Of a stretch of DNA of 64,000 nt, positions 23,241 to 34,750 are shown piece by piece (positions within the stretch are counted from its first letter, which is position 1; each line of letters begins with the position of its first letter). Source of the stretch: Smallanthus sonchifolius (lineage: Eukaryota > Streptophyta > Magnoliopsida > Asterales > Asteraceae). A model generated the notes under the pieces. It had not been told where the DNA came from and did no database searches. It saw nothing but the letters and a program-made list of their open reading frames with translations. The stretch covers positions 35,568,001-35,632,000 of the forward strand of contig CM042032.1 of assembly GCA_023525975.1 (NCBI GenBank), read 5' to 3'. The position numbers were made by a program, and so were the translations under genes.

Positions 23241-24200
23241 GATTGGGAACACCAAGTACCTTGAGCCGCCCTCTCTGATCAAAAGATTGATGAATAGAAA
23301 TTAAATTAATTTAATTAATGGCCTTTCCTAAAGCTTTAGAGATTTTTATTATACATTTTAAAACTCCCCCATTTTCTACACTTATAAATTATGAACTTTA
23401 CATATTAGTCCTTTTATTCAATTTATTTTATCAAATCATGTTATATATGATAACCTGAATCATAACATAACCATGTAATCTATTCTCTTTTTTTTAATCA
23501 TTTATTAGGCCATTAGATATTTTTGTTATACATAATAATTTAATCATGCACCTATAATGAATCAAGAGATTTACACATATGAGTTTATATCTTTACTATT
23601 ATTTTTTTTCATGTATTACAGTAAGAGACAATTTACAAGTCAGTATGAAAATTGCTTATAAGAAATATTAAGCTGATCAACATCCCATAGTCTGCAACTG
23701 ACCCATTATATATCAGTGTGAAAATCACTTATACTGGCTAGAAATCTAGAATCTCCATTAGTTTACAAGATCAGCGAATAATTCACACTAACTGGTCGAG
23801 TGACGTGTGTCTTGGGATAATAAACAACCAACAGCTATGGGAAAATAAATAATTAGATCGAGTGTTTCCATCTGCAACACATACAATTAAATATGTTGTA
23901 CGTCCATACCTAAATAAATTCATGCATGCAAACTTAACGTACTCACCCTTTCAATTATGGCGGATCTGCCGGCCCCACCTGCATTATAAATGTCTCTTTT
24001 TTTTTGTTGGGACATTTATACATCGATCTCTCTTTTTGTGGTATTCTTTTTCTTACTGTCTTATTTAATAGATGACCAACTTTGAACTTCTTTTTGACCG
24101 GTGCAGGTTGCCCGTTACGCACGCAAAATCTCTCTTCCCACAAAAACATATATGAGTCATTTTACGTGAGAGTAAATCTAGACCTTAATCAAGACAATTC
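23241..24200. other. AT-rich stretch, nothing recognised
   Basis: AT-rich DNA with no long frame, LTR terminus or tandem repeat that I can identify. Short frames here show no familiar motif. Confidence 0.4.
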
Positions 24201-24420
24201 AATGGCTATAATAGGAGTTGGCTACAATTTCGTAATTAACTAAGAAAAGGAGAAAAAAGAAAAAGTCACATTTCTTGATTTGTTTTTATCTAGCTTATCA
24301 TTTTTTAAACACATATAAGTTTTATGTAGTTCATTATCTTTTTACAAAACTTATACTATAAAATCGAGAATTTTTCTTTTTCTAATTTGAGTATAGAGCA
24401 TTGTTAAATATATATATATA
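24201..24420 (+). repeat. Dispersed repeat R, copy 1
   Basis: Begins AATGGCTAT and ends in a TA microsatellite. Its last 140 bases recur at 25065-25206 and the whole unit recurs, diverged, at 41663-41875. Each copy is followed by a TA-rich microsatellite and then a different element. Non-coding. Confidence 0.65.
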
Positions 24421-25064
24421 GGGGACGACTACACTAATAAGTGGTTTCTCGCTAATAAATACTAAGAATTCGGTCAAACAAACTCCGGTTGAGCTCATTC
24501 CAGCGGCGTTGCAACCGTCTTATCGAACCCTAACCCGGACCCAAAAACCTAAACCCCCCTCCACCCGCACCCCCAAAAACCTACACCCCCCTCCAACCCT
24601 ACCCAAAAAACCTAACCCCCCCCCCCCCGCCCAAAACCTAAATCCACCCCTACCCACCCTCAAAAACCTAAATAGACATTTGACCAAGTGTAATTTCGAG
24701 AATAGACATTGACTTTTAGCCTTCAGTTTTATACACACTCTCTCACAACGGACAGCTAAAGCCGGCTAGTTAGCCGACATATATTTCCGTGCATTCTTTT
24801 ACGCTGTTCCAATGAAGAGACAACGCGTGGCAGGCTAAATAGCCGTCCCGTGACGGCTAATTAGCCGAGTGTTAAAAACGGCTAAAAAACCGACACCTAA
24901 CGGCTAAGCCGGCGCTTTTTTATCGGCTGTATCCGGCTGAGATCCATGGGCCGACTTGATGTTTAGCCGACTTGTTTTAGCCGACGCTTTTGATGGTTCT
25001 ATTCGTTTTGGAAGGTTCTATCCATGGGCCGACTTGGTCAAATATCTATTTTGGTAATTTTCCC
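24421..25064. repeat. Insert E1 between R copies
   Basis: A 644-base segment flanked by two copies of the R repeat end. It contains a C-rich, telomere-like block (24532-24670, repeated CCTAAACCCCC-like words) and an array of GGCTAA/TTAGCC dyads (24755-24990). No coding frame. Confidence 0.55.
24755..24990. repeat. Array of CGGCTAATTAGCCG dyad words
   Basis: Words include CGGCTAGTTAGCCG (24763-24776), GGCTAAATAGCC, the perfect palindrome CGGCTAATTAGCCG (24854-24867) and half-words GGCTAA / AGCCGAC. The spacers are variable and outside any LTR I can define. Confidence 0.65.
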
Positions 25065-25189
25065 TTGTTTTTATCTAGTTTATCATTTGTTAAACACATA
25101 TAAGTTTTATATACTTCATTTTCTTTTTACAAAACGTATACTATAAAATCGAGAATTTTTCTTTTTCTAATTTGAGTATATAGCATTGT

Positions 25190-25206
<17 letters not shown>
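25065..25206 (+). repeat. Dispersed repeat R, partial copy 2
   Basis: Starts TTGTTTTTATCTAG and runs to TTAAATATATAT, highly similar to 24280-24420. Followed by (TA)n to 25242. Confidence 0.7.
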
Positions 25207-25242
<36 letters not shown>

Positions 25243-25244
<2 letters not shown>

Positions 25245-25629
25245 GAAAATCATAAGAAAACTAATTTTTCATGAGAAAACCAAAAAACTACTTATTAAAG
25301 TTATAAAAAAATCATAACTCAAAATATAGATCAAAAACTAAAAAACTGGTTCGGATACCATGTTTCCCACGTCGTCCTCATTCATTAAAAAGAAACTCGA
25401 AAAAATAGTGGGGTTAGCTTTTGGGTTTAGTTTAGCTTTTATGTTAAGTTTTTGGAAGGGGGGTGGGGGTTTAGGATTTTGGGGGGTGGGTGGGGTTAGG
25501 TATTTGGGTGGGGGTTTAGGTTTTTGCGGGTGGCTTAGTTTTTGGGGTGTACTACACATATGTAGTACATTTAATGAGGAGTTTTTTTGGTTTTGTCATG
25601 AAAATGAGTTTTCTCATAAACTCAACCCT
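25243..25629. mobile_element. Miniature inverted-repeat element E2 in a TA tract
   Basis: The ends form a terminal inverted repeat of roughly 50 bases: left TCATAAGAAAACTAATTTTT and the reverse complement of the right end share the same pattern with few mismatches. It lies between (TA)n on the left (25196-25242) and (TG)n(TA)n on the right (25631-25677). The interior has a G-rich block (25446-25545) complementary in style to the C-rich block of E1. No coding frame; class unknown. Confidence 0.55.
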
Positions 25630-25630
25630 A

Positions 25631-25677
<47 letters not shown>
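25631..25677. repeat. TG/TA microsatellite
   Basis: (TG)n followed by (TA)n directly at the right edge of E2. Confidence 0.9.
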
Positions 25678-25680
<3 letters not shown>

Positions 25681-26240
25681 CAAATATTTGTTTTATTGTG
25701 CGAGATTATATGTATAACCATGCGTTATTATATACTACGATACATAATTACACACATAACTGTGTGTTTTTATATACATATGTTGTGTTATTATACACAT
25801 AATTGTGCATGATTATAAACATATGGTTTGTAATTACTTACCCACTTCAAGCTATTAAGCAAATGAGTATCGACGGATCATAACCGACGGATCACATCCG
25901 TTGTTAATTAACGACGGATTTCTGATAGAGCTCAGTATAAAGTACAAAAAAACCACCTTCCAGATTTTGTTGATTTTGTTGATTTTGGTGGGAACTCATT
26001 CCCGACAGAATATATTGAGGTAAACTTGAAGATAAGATTTTTGATGAGATTCCTAACAGGCTATTCAGGCGTTTGTCGGTGTTGTCCATTACCAACGAAA
26101 AATCTGTCAGTAAATATGTCTTTAAATAGCAACCAAAACCAACTGTTAATTTGTAATTTTTTCTATAAATAACCAAGGTGGTAACCGTTTGATCTCCCAA
26201 GCCTAAAATGGTAACCTCCCTGTATTTCAAATATGGCATA
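25678..26240. other. Non-coding; near-perfect 24-base palindrome
   Basis: AT-rich DNA. At 25896-25919 a palindrome reads ATCCGTTGTTAA and its near-exact reverse complement, with one mismatched pair, next to extra GACGGAT words (25871-25893). No frame recognised. Confidence 0.5.
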
Positions 26241-26411
26241 TCCTTGTTTGGGTGTTGTCTATGGGAAGAGTTAATACCGTAGATTGTTGTTAGCGTATTT
26301 ATTGCAATTGGTGGTCTTGGAATTTAAATATTCGATCATGGATGTGTATTCTGCCATAGACATAATGGATTGGGGTGAAAATATAATTTAGAGGCAAGCC
26401 CTTACTAGGAG

Positions 26412-26566
26412 TAGGTTCCCCATGTGTGCACTATCTGCCATGTATACACACGTAAAGGTATTTTTTTTTCTTGTGTTCTCAACGCCTAACCATGGGACCT
26501 CATGGGTGCACATATAAAGGTTCCCCATGTGTGCACTATCTGCCGTGTGCGTGTGATAAACTAACA
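26412..26566 (+). repeat. Copia-C 5' LTR end with internal direct repeat
   Basis: The segment GGTTCCCCATGTGTGCACTA occurs at about 26412 and again at 26518, 106 bases apart. The LTR ends TAACA at 26566, two bases before the PBS. Its last bases resemble the 3' LTR end at 41115, but the rest is poorly alignable by eye. Confidence 0.5.
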
Positions 26567-26568
26567 AC

Positions 26569-26580
26569 TTGTATCAGAGC
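26569..26580 (+). promoter_or_regulatory. Primer binding site of Copia-C
   Basis: TTGTATCAGAGC, one base different from the initiator tRNA-Met site TGGTATCAGAGC, two bases after the LTR end. Confidence 0.75.
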
Positions 26581-26873
26581 TCCAGGCTCTTGATAGCACC
26601 ACATGAATAACCTTCTTGTCGCCGTCGCCTAGGGTTTCTGCCGTCGTTGCTAGGGTTCTTCCAGAGCCACCACTACCCACTCTATTCTGCTGCACAAAAT
26701 CGATCCCCGCTATCAAGATAGAGTTCCGGCTTGCTTCCTTGCGCCGCCGAATCTATGATCACCGCTGCTAGCCCCTTTTCAACGGTTGTTGTCTCTTACA
26801 ATCAAACCTAGGGTTGTTTTCAACCTTGTTTTGGTTTGTTTTATGTTGATAATTAAGTTTGATTGCCTAAACA

Positions 26874-27539
26874 ATGTTCAATAAAACAATTAACAAGTTC
26901 AATCCTCCGCCATTGCTGTGTTTGTTCACTATTTTTTTGATCTCAAATCGATCAGCAGTGTTTCAGTACTTTATTATGATAGGAGAGGAAGGAAGGATAA
27001 AGAGTGAGAAGTTTGATTGCCATGATTTTGGGTTTTGCAAGATACAGATTAAGGATGTTCTGTGTCAGAAAGATCTATTCAAAACGTTCTCAAGAAAGAA
27101 ACCATATAAAGTGTCAGATGAGGATCGGGTAATGTTGAACAGGAAAGCCACCGGAGTAGTCATGCTTTCATTGGCTAAAAGTGTTGTGTTCAACATTGTT
27201 AATGAAACGACTACGTGTGGTTTGATGAAGGATTTGTAAGATATGAATGAAAATCCCTTAGTGTTGAATAAGGTGTTCTTGATTCGACAGTTAAGCAACA
27301 CCAGGATGAGAGATGGTGCTTCAATTGTTGTTCGCATCAATGATTTTAATTCGATCATAAATCGGTTAGGATCAGTTGGGATTAAATTTGATGATGAAAT
27401 TCAAGCGTTTCTTTTATTATCTTTTTTGTCTGATAGTTGGTTTGGGATGGTGGCAGCAGCTAGTAGTTCACCTAGAAGCACTAAGTTTACTTTTTGGAGG
27501 TATTCGAGACTTGATCATGGTAGAATAAATCAGACGTAG
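26874..27539 (+). pseudogene. Copia-C gag, N-terminal part
   Basis: Encodes a Copia Gag of the short type: KSEKFDCHDFGFCKIQIKDVL, then SLAKSVVFNIVNE, VFLIRQLSNTRMRDGAS and IQAFLLLSFLSDSW, the usual capsid-region pattern. The stop at 27237-27239 interrupts an otherwise continuous frame, and the frame shifts after about 27540. The true start is uncertain: homology begins near 26995, while the open frame starts at 26874. Confidence 0.8.
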
Positions 27540-27567
27540 AAGTTTAGGGGATACTTCAAGTTCACTG

Positions 27568-28111
27568 TTGAGTGCCGAAGGCAAAAGAAGAAAGAATGAA
27601 AGGGGAAGAAACCAGAGCATAAGAAGAAGCCAGTTCAAGCATAAGAAAGAAGTTACATGTTGGGATTGCAAGCAGGTGGGGCATTTCAGAAATCAGTGCC
27701 CGGGGGTTAAGAAAGAAAAAGAGGTGAATCATGTTGTAGAAGAAGAATACTCGGATAATGGTTTGGTTTGTACCGTAGAGAGTACTGCTGATTCATGGGT
27801 AATAGCTACAGGTGCATCATTCCACGCTACACATAGCATCGAAATGATGAAGAATCTCAAGATTAAGGACTTTGGAAAGGTACGACTAGAAAATGATGAA
27901 ATCCTAGATGTTACGGACATAGGGGAAATTGACTTGAAAACTTCGATGGGAACCATCTGGACTCTAAAGGATGTAAGAGTGATTTGAAGCCTAAAGAGAA
28001 TGCATATCTCTACTGGATAGTTGGATGATCGGGGATATGAGGTCATGTTTGGTGATGGTCTGTGGAAAGTAGTCATGCGAAATCTGGTAATTGCTCGTGA
28101 CAAAAGAGGGG
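27568..28111 (+). pseudogene. Copia-C gag zinc knuckle and protease
   Basis: A shifted frame holds the CCHC knuckle CWDCKQVGHFRNQC (27658-27699), then the protease motif WVIATGASFHATH, where the catalytic Asp of the usual DTGA reads Ala. The flap-like and pre-integrase segments GKVRLENDE, GTIWTLKDVRVI and, after a stop at 27985, MHISTG and VMFGDG follow. Coding is cut at 28111 by the LTR-S insertion and continues at 40301. Confidence 0.83.
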
Positions 28112-28116
28112 TTCCT

Positions 28117-28180
28117 TGTCACACCCCGCCTCAGGCACCCCCTGGACGCGTGTGAGCATGATTGGTACCTGTTAATTTCA
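28117..28180 (-). mobile_element. LTR-S, 3' end fragment (reversed solo LTR)
   Basis: TGTCACACCCCG at 28117 is the reverse complement of a CGGGGTGTGACA LTR end. The preceding TTCCT (28112-28116) matches 40296-40300. The fragment is cut after 64 bases by Gypsy-1, and its continuation is 38686-40295. Confidence 0.75.
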
Positions 28181-28705
28181 TGTAACACCCCAATTTTTAA
28201 AGAAATAAAATTAGAAGGGTTAAAATGATAATTTGAAGAAATCCTAAGGGGTTAAATGACATTATGTTAAAGTAAGGTTGTAATTAAATTAAAGTCCAAG
28301 GGCTGAAAGTGAAAAATTATGAAAGATGGACGGTGGCGGACTGTCACCAGAAGGGTTAACGGTTCGCTACGTAAGGGGCAAGGGATCATTCAGGAGTTGC
28401 CACGTGTTGGATGACTAGTCATTGAAATCTGACGAGTGGGACATTGGTAGCTAACCGCCACCCTATGTCTTAACGGTCCAACACGGACCCGTCGGGCACC
28501 CTATAAATAGTTGGACCTATTGAACGGTTTTAGACACTCCCACATCACAAAACACCTTATAAAACACACACTTAGTCTCGGTAGGCGTGCCAAAAGCCCC
28601 AGTTCGTGTAGAAAAGTCCGATTTCCAGTCTTTCGGCCCCAATACACAGTAGATAGTTCTGAGGTATGGTTCCGACTAGTTCCTAATGACCTGGTTACTT
28701 TCACT

Positions 28706-30831
28706 TGTCACACCCTCAAATTTATTTACTTAATAAATAAATAAAGTTTGCAACGATTGGTTCATTACACGATAGCGAAAACTATAATAGTGATTTCTAA
28801 GACTTGATTACATATACAATTACTTAAACTAAGTAATACAATGATCTAAGTTTTTCTAGATCAACGATAGACTTGAGACTTGATACTCTATGTCCTTCCG
28901 GTTACAAGAAATTAATCCAGCATAGCTAGCCTATTCCAACCACGCCATGGCTAAGGGTTACCTGAGAAACATACTTGAAAGTATCAACACAAAGATTGGT
29001 GTGTTCACAGAGTTAGTTATATGAGTGTTAGTAGTTTTTCCCGAAATCATGTACATGACTTTACCGTCATAAAACTAAGTAGTTTTCACCCGAAAACGTA
29101 TCCATGATTTAACCGTCATAAAATAAGTAATTTTACCCGAAAAACGTATCCATAACTTAACCGTCATAAAATAAGAAGTTTTCACCTGAAAACGTATCCA
29201 TGACTTAACCGTCATAAAATAAGTAGTTTTCACCCGAAAACGTATCCATGACTTAACCATCATAAAATAAGTAGTTTTCACCCGAAAATGTATCCATGAC
29301 TTAACCGTCATACAATAAGTATTTTTCACCCAAAAACGTATCCATGACTTAACCGTCATAAAATATCCATGACTTAACCGTCATTAAATAAGTAGTTTTG
29401 ACTTAACCGTCATACAATAAGTAGTTTTCACCCAAAAACGTATCCATGACTTAACCGTCATAAAATAAGTTGTTTTCACCCTAAAACGTATCCATGACCT
29501 AACCGTCATAAAATAAGTAGTTTTCTCCCGAAAACGTATCCATGACTTAACCGTCATAAATTAAGTAGTTTTCACCCGAAAACGTTGCCCATGACATTAC
29601 CGTCATAAATAAATACAAATAATTCTAAACGCATATGATAAATGAAACAAGTGTTATTGAGCCATTCGTAAGCTAGCTAGGCTTACAAATACCTATGTTC
29701 GTACATGAAACCATAACCAAACCATGACAAATAAATGCTCATCCCTCGCTAAACCACGAGAATAAGACAATATGCAGTCATTCGGCCATGTGGACCCCCG
29801 ATTAGCGCGACTAACCATAACCAGGGACGTCACCCCAAATAGTACTATCCATAGAATCCCAGGCTAAGACCATAGCTAATGGTAACAAAAAGTGTCAATC
29901 CGGGGACTTTAAGCGCTATATTGTTCCTCATGTACAACATAATGTTAGTGTCTTGTTTCCTTGTTATCATATAAAAATGTTTGCAATGTTTTCTCAACAA
30001 TGTTTCCAAATGTATTAAACAATAATGTAATACATAAGATGTAAGTATGTTTCTCCCCCCGCAGTTTAAAAAGCGAAAAGGGGGCCGTGAACTCACCTTG
30101 TGTCCGATGAAATCCTAGCAAATAACAGTGTGCTAAAAGTTCCTGTCTATCCGTACCCTAATCACACAAGGGTACTAATGTGTTAAGACTATCCGTCTTA
30201 AATGCAAGTTGTTCACCCGACTTAACGAATCCTGTTAAGTACTCCTTTGTTTAGAAAAACCGTGTTTTCATGTGGCGACTCGTTGGTGATTATTATTCTA
30301 GTTAGACGCTTATATATTTTCTGAGATAATATTATGTTCCCATATTGGTGACTTGTTAGGTGTACCAAAAATAAATATTATTTTTGCATCGACTCATAAT
30401 ATATTCATATTATCGTTCGCATATAAACATATAATTATTTATTAAAAATAATTATATAAAATCACAAATATCGTTCAAGTATGTTCTACGCTTGTTAATT
30501 ACCGTACGTGCACATAAACCATGTTAACACGTCCACATGCAATTTCTTGTTCCGAACGACATTTATTAACTTGTTTTATTCAACATGCATTTATTTATAC
30601 CAATATATGCATACAAGTATTTCCAACATTTCAACATACACTTATATGTGTTTCACAACAACAGGTGATCATCTATTTATTTTCTGATCTTTTATACAAT
30701 AATAATAATCCATGTTATCAACTGTAACACAAGTTATATACATGTATATATATGATTTCCACCATTTAGCTATTTCGTTACTCATTCCGAGTTAACAATT
30801 TTCCATCATTCGTGTATATATATATATATAT
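28706..30831 (-). mobile_element. Reversed solo LTR inside Gypsy-1 5' LTR
   Basis: Left end TGTCACACCCTC, i.e. a GAGGGTGTGACA LTR terminus on the minus strand, like the ends at 2147 and 5879. On the minus strand a donor-like AAGGTGAGT (about 30096) and an acceptor-like TTTCTCAGGTAACC (about 28950) are in the usual order. The right terminus is not found: it seems deleted together with about 290 bases of the host LTR, the junction lying in a TA run (30815-30833). Confidence 0.65.
29030..29612. repeat. 48-bp tandem repeat, about 12 copies
   Basis: Units of about 48 bases with core AAGTAGTTTTCACCCGAAAA followed by CGTATCCATGACTTAACCGT and CATAAAAT. Each unit holds two hairpin words: GTTTTC-ACCC-GAAAAC and ATGAC-TTAACC-GTCAT. 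Some units are shortened (about 29356-29400). Non-coding; the open frame on the minus strand is a by-product of the repeat. Confidence 0.9.
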
Positions 30832-32170
30832 ATCATGAGATATCAAAGAAGTGTTAGGTAATCATCAGACCGGTATGTAGTTATCTGGCTAAGGAAAGAG
30901 TGGTGTATAAATTCATCCTGCACCCGTCATTCTTTCCAAGGAATATTTCTGTTGGAGGAATTACTTTGGGATGATAACCACCTTGTCTTCTTTAATATAC
31001 CATGAAGAAACCTTTACAAGGATTTAAGATAAAGATTGATTTTGAAAGAGAAAGAGAGAGAAAGAAAGAAATGAATACTTGCCTTTCTGGTATGTTTTTA
31101 TAAAGTAAAGATTTAGAGAAAGAAAATGCTTTTGAATCATAAAACGTTTTCGAACTTATCATGGTATGCCCAGATAAGTAATGGCAGAGAAGTCAGGATT
31201 TTACCTTGACTAGCAGAGGTTTTGACAATCATTGTCTTGACAAAGAGTAAAGAGAAAGGGATAGAGTTTTTGGCATGTTCTGCCATGTCAAAATATTTTG
31301 AGCATATTGGTCTGTAAAGAAAGAAAAGATTTTGCCACGTCTGGCCAAATGCCACCAAATATCTTTTAACTTAAGACGTAGAGATGTGTTGCATTCCTTT
31401 GTGGAATGTAGCATGGACACCTTGTACAAGTGTATGTATAAGTGGTGACGACCGCTTGGAGGTTAACGTGACCTCGGAAAGACAAGTGTACAAGTATAAA
31501 GTATTATGTTTGGGTAAGAAGTTAATGTGATGTTTTACTACGTGTCATATAAATCCATTTATGAATGAGACAGAGGTCAAAGATAATTTTGACTAAAACT
31601 TAGAACTCACCGACGTAAGTTGACATATGTTTAAGCTTGTGTATCAGGTAAAGATGTAGCTTCCTACAGTAGAGGCAAGGGCTAGAATAGAGGCATCATG
31701 CAGGCTATCTGGCATCCTATGACAGGCTGGCATTAGAATAGTGATTTTTGTACTTTCTTTAGAATGTACATTAAAAGAAGCTATTAAATAAATGCAGTAT
31801 TTTAAAGTCTTCCGCGGTGTATAATCTATGTTTACTATATGTTCATGAGTAAATCCGACAAGTGGCCGGCATCTCAGGTGCTTCGGGATGTAAGAGATTT
31901 AGATACTTGCCCAAGTATCAAGATTTAAACTGGGGTTAAGGGAATGTAAGAATGCCAGAAGAGATGCCAATCACGATAGCTTGATGCTAAGGGTAAAGGA
32001 AAAGGTAAGGGTATTTAGTAAGAACATAATAGAGGGATAACTAGAGCACTGAAAGTGGCGTAAATGATTAATTTCGTTGTGGCCACAGTTATTTATATTT
32101 ACAATACACTTGTGTTCTGAGCTATCAATCTATCATGCAAATACTAAAACACTCCATATCTTTTGTAGAA

Positions 32171-33025
32171 ATGGTTGGTAGAGGTAGAGGCAGAAGAGGA
32201 GGAAGGGTTAATCCCAATACTTCTAGAAGGCAGACGCGGTCTACCGCCAATGCCGAACCCCGAGATAGAACATGTAGAAAGAGAAGAACGAGTAGAAGAA
32301 CCTTCGATAGATCCACAGCTTAAAAATCTCGTAGACATGGACGTTGCCAAGCATTAGACACGGCTTTGCCAATATTATTGACAAGCCTAGAAGAGAATAG
32401 AAAGAAGCAAGATGAAACTCAACTAGCAGAAGAAATTAATAAATTCGACAATGAGGATGAATATGATTTCGGTTACAATTATGAATCTGATGATTAATAC
32501 GAGGTGAGACCTCGTAAGAAGGGGAAGAAAGAATGTCCTAACAACGCATTCAAAGACAGAAATCCTCCTAAGTTTGAAGGAATGAAGGATGCCACTTTCA
32601 CTCATCAGTGGATAAGAGAGATAAAGGCAGTGATCAAGATCAGTAAATGCAGAGATGATCAGAAGGTCAAGTATGCAGCTCACTCGTTTGTTTTAGAAGC
32701 TCTGTGTTGGTGGGAAAACTTGGTCATAGCTATGGGAGAGAAATCTATTGACCAGATGACCTGGGAAGAATTGAAGAGATTGCTGACAGAGGAGTTCTGT
32801 CTAGACAACGAGATGGGCAAACTCGAGAGAGATTTTCTTAGACTGGAAGCTGGTAGTATGACTCACCGAAAGTATACTACAAAGTTTAATAGAATGGCTC
32901 GTTTGGTACCACATCTGATAACCCCTAAATATGTACGCATCAAGCAGTACGTACAAGGTTTACCATCCGAGGTACGAGGATTAGTAAAGACTTTAGACCT
33001 AAATACCTATCGATCTACCGTATAG
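32171..33025 (+). pseudogene. Gypsy-1 gag, capsid part
   Basis: Starts at ATG 32171 with MVGRGRGRRGGR, a basic Gly/Arg-rich start, then loses frame near 32260 and recovers by 32504. The later part has the Gypsy Gag core: NPPKFEGMKDATFTHQWI, HSFVLEALCWWENL, MTWEELKRLLTEEFC, LERDFLRLEAGSMTHRKYT and RIKQYVQGLPSEVRGLV, which build the particle. A stop at 33023 ends this frame. Confidence 0.85.
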
Positions 33026-33038
33026 TTTAGCTTCGACA

Positions 33039-33860
33039 ATGTACGATGAAATCTTCAGTTCCTGCCCTGTGGAATTAAAGAGAAAGTTGTCAGACTTTTC
33101 TAAAGGTCAAAATAAGAAGAATGGAGGACGAGGAGGCAGAAGGAAGCAAGAACAAAGTGGTGGTTCTAAATGCACCAAATGTGGCAAACTACACAATGGA
33201 GAATGCAGTTATGGGACGAATACTTGCTACAATTGTGGTAAGTCAGGGCATATAGCCACCAATTTCCCAAGTAAGTCAGGACTGAGGTGTTACAAGTGCG
33301 GAGAACTTGGACACCGAATCATAGAATGCCTAACCCTGAAAATTTCAACACCAGTAGTGATTAAGAATGGAAAAGAGAAGGAAGTTACAAAGGCCAAGAG
33401 TAGGTCCTATACATTGACCATAGAAGAAGCTAAGGCATTGCCTGACGTAGTATCAGGTACAGTTCTTGTTAATAACGTACCTGCTACTGTGTTATTTGAC
33501 TAGGGAGCTAGTAGGAGTTTCGCATCCTTAGATTTCTATCCTTCCGTAGCTAGACCTACCTTAAGATTAAGTGAAACCTTTGAAGTCGAAACGAATATTG
33601 GGAAAACGATGAAGGTTGCAGAAGTCATTGAAGATTGTTTCATCAATCTTGAAGGACACATATTCTATGTTAGACTATATCCTATGATCCTCAAAGGATT
33701 TAAAATTGTCCTGGGAATGGACTGGTTGGCAGCAAACGATGCCCAGAACATTTGCGACAAGAAAGCAGTCCAGATGTAGACTCTAGATGTCAATTGGATC
33801 ACCATCCATGGTGATAAAATAAGAGCAGTCGTTAGAATCATTTCTATGATGAAGCCATGA
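33039..33860 (+). pseudogene. Gypsy-1 gag zinc knuckles and protease
   Basis: Another frame carries KRKLSDFSKGQN, then two CCHC knuckles: CYNCGKSGHIATNF (last Cys lost to Phe) and CYKCGELGHRIIEC (intact). The protease follows: VPATVLFD, a TAG codon at the Thr/Ser of the catalytic DTGA, then GASRSFAS and ILKGFKIVLGMDWL. The catalytic triplet is therefore interrupted by a stop (33501-33503). A further stop lies near 33778. Confidence 0.85.
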
Positions 33861-34740
33861 AGTTTATGAGTCGAGGCAATGAGGCCTACATGGCATAAGT
33901 TATTGATTCCAAAGTGAAAACTAAGGAATTAAAAGACGTGCCAGTGATCTATAACTTTCCAGATGTATTTCCCAAAGAATTACCAAGAATACCCCCTGAA
34001 AGAGAAGTGGAGTTTTGAATCGACTTAGTGCCTCGTGATAAGCCTATGGCTAAGGCACCTTATCATTTATTTCCATAAAAAATGAAGGAATTAGTGTCAC
34101 AACTGCAAGAATTGTTAGACAAAGGTTTCATCAGACCGAGTATCTCGCCTTGGGGTGCTCCGGTTCTTTTCATGAAGAAGAAAGATGGTAGTATGCGTAT
34201 GTGCATAGACGACAGAGAACTGAACAAGCTTACAATCAAGAGCAAATACCCATTACCTAGGATCGATGCCTTGTTCGATCAATTACAAGGAGCTAGCTGA
34301 TTCTCTAAAATTGATCTAAGGTCGGGTTATCATCAATTGAAGGTTAGAGATGAAGGTATTCCAAAGACAACCTTTCATACAATATATGGACATTATGGGT
34401 TCTTTGTAATGTCATTTGGTTTGACTAATTCCCCCGCTGCATTCATGGACCTCATGAATAGGGTTTGTCGACCAATGTTGGACCGATCTATGATCGTGTT
34501 CATTGACGATATTCTAATTTACTCTAAGAATGAAGGAGATCATGCATGTCATCTCAAGGAAGTGCTATAAACACATAGAAAAGAAAGGTTGTATGCAAAA
34601 TTTTCTAAATATGCGTTTTGGCTCCAAGAAGTTCAGGTCTTGTGCCATGTGATATACGCAGAAGGTTTTCTTGTGGATCCTTCAAAGATAGAAACTGTAA
34701 TAAAATGGAACCTGCCAAAGACACCTGCATAGATTCGTAG
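33861..34740 (+). pseudogene. Gypsy-1 reverse transcriptase
   Basis: Gypsy RT with [93 protein letters not shown] and the catalytic [11 protein letters not shown] (about 34498-34530). Stops at about 34018, 34076, 34298, 34568 and 34730. The one at 34298 falls where a conserved Trp or Tyr usually precedes FSKIDL. Both catalytic aspartates of the IDD motif remain. Confidence 0.9.
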
Positions 34741-34750
34741 TTTCTTAGGT

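Larger units (their letters stand above)
28181..31891 (+). repeat. Gypsy-1 5' LTR, split by a solo LTR
   Basis: Outer parts 28181-28701 and 30832-31891 align to the 3' LTR (36802-37329 and about 37612-38675). The middle (28706-30831) is a reversed solo LTR, and about 290 bases of host LTR are missing at that point. It contains the TATA box CTATAAATAG (28501-28510), dyad words GGCGGACTG/GTCC and an acceptor-like GTATCAG (31641-31647). Confidence 0.82.

Noticed and set aside
29075..29359. Minus-strand frame with repeated MTVKSWIRF-like peptide
   Set aside because: A by-product of the 48-bp tandem repeat (48 is divisible by three).
29030..29612. CRISPR-like array
   Set aside because: The units are contiguous tandem repeats without unique spacers, in plant DNA. 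The same applies to the 33-bp array at 54535-54752.
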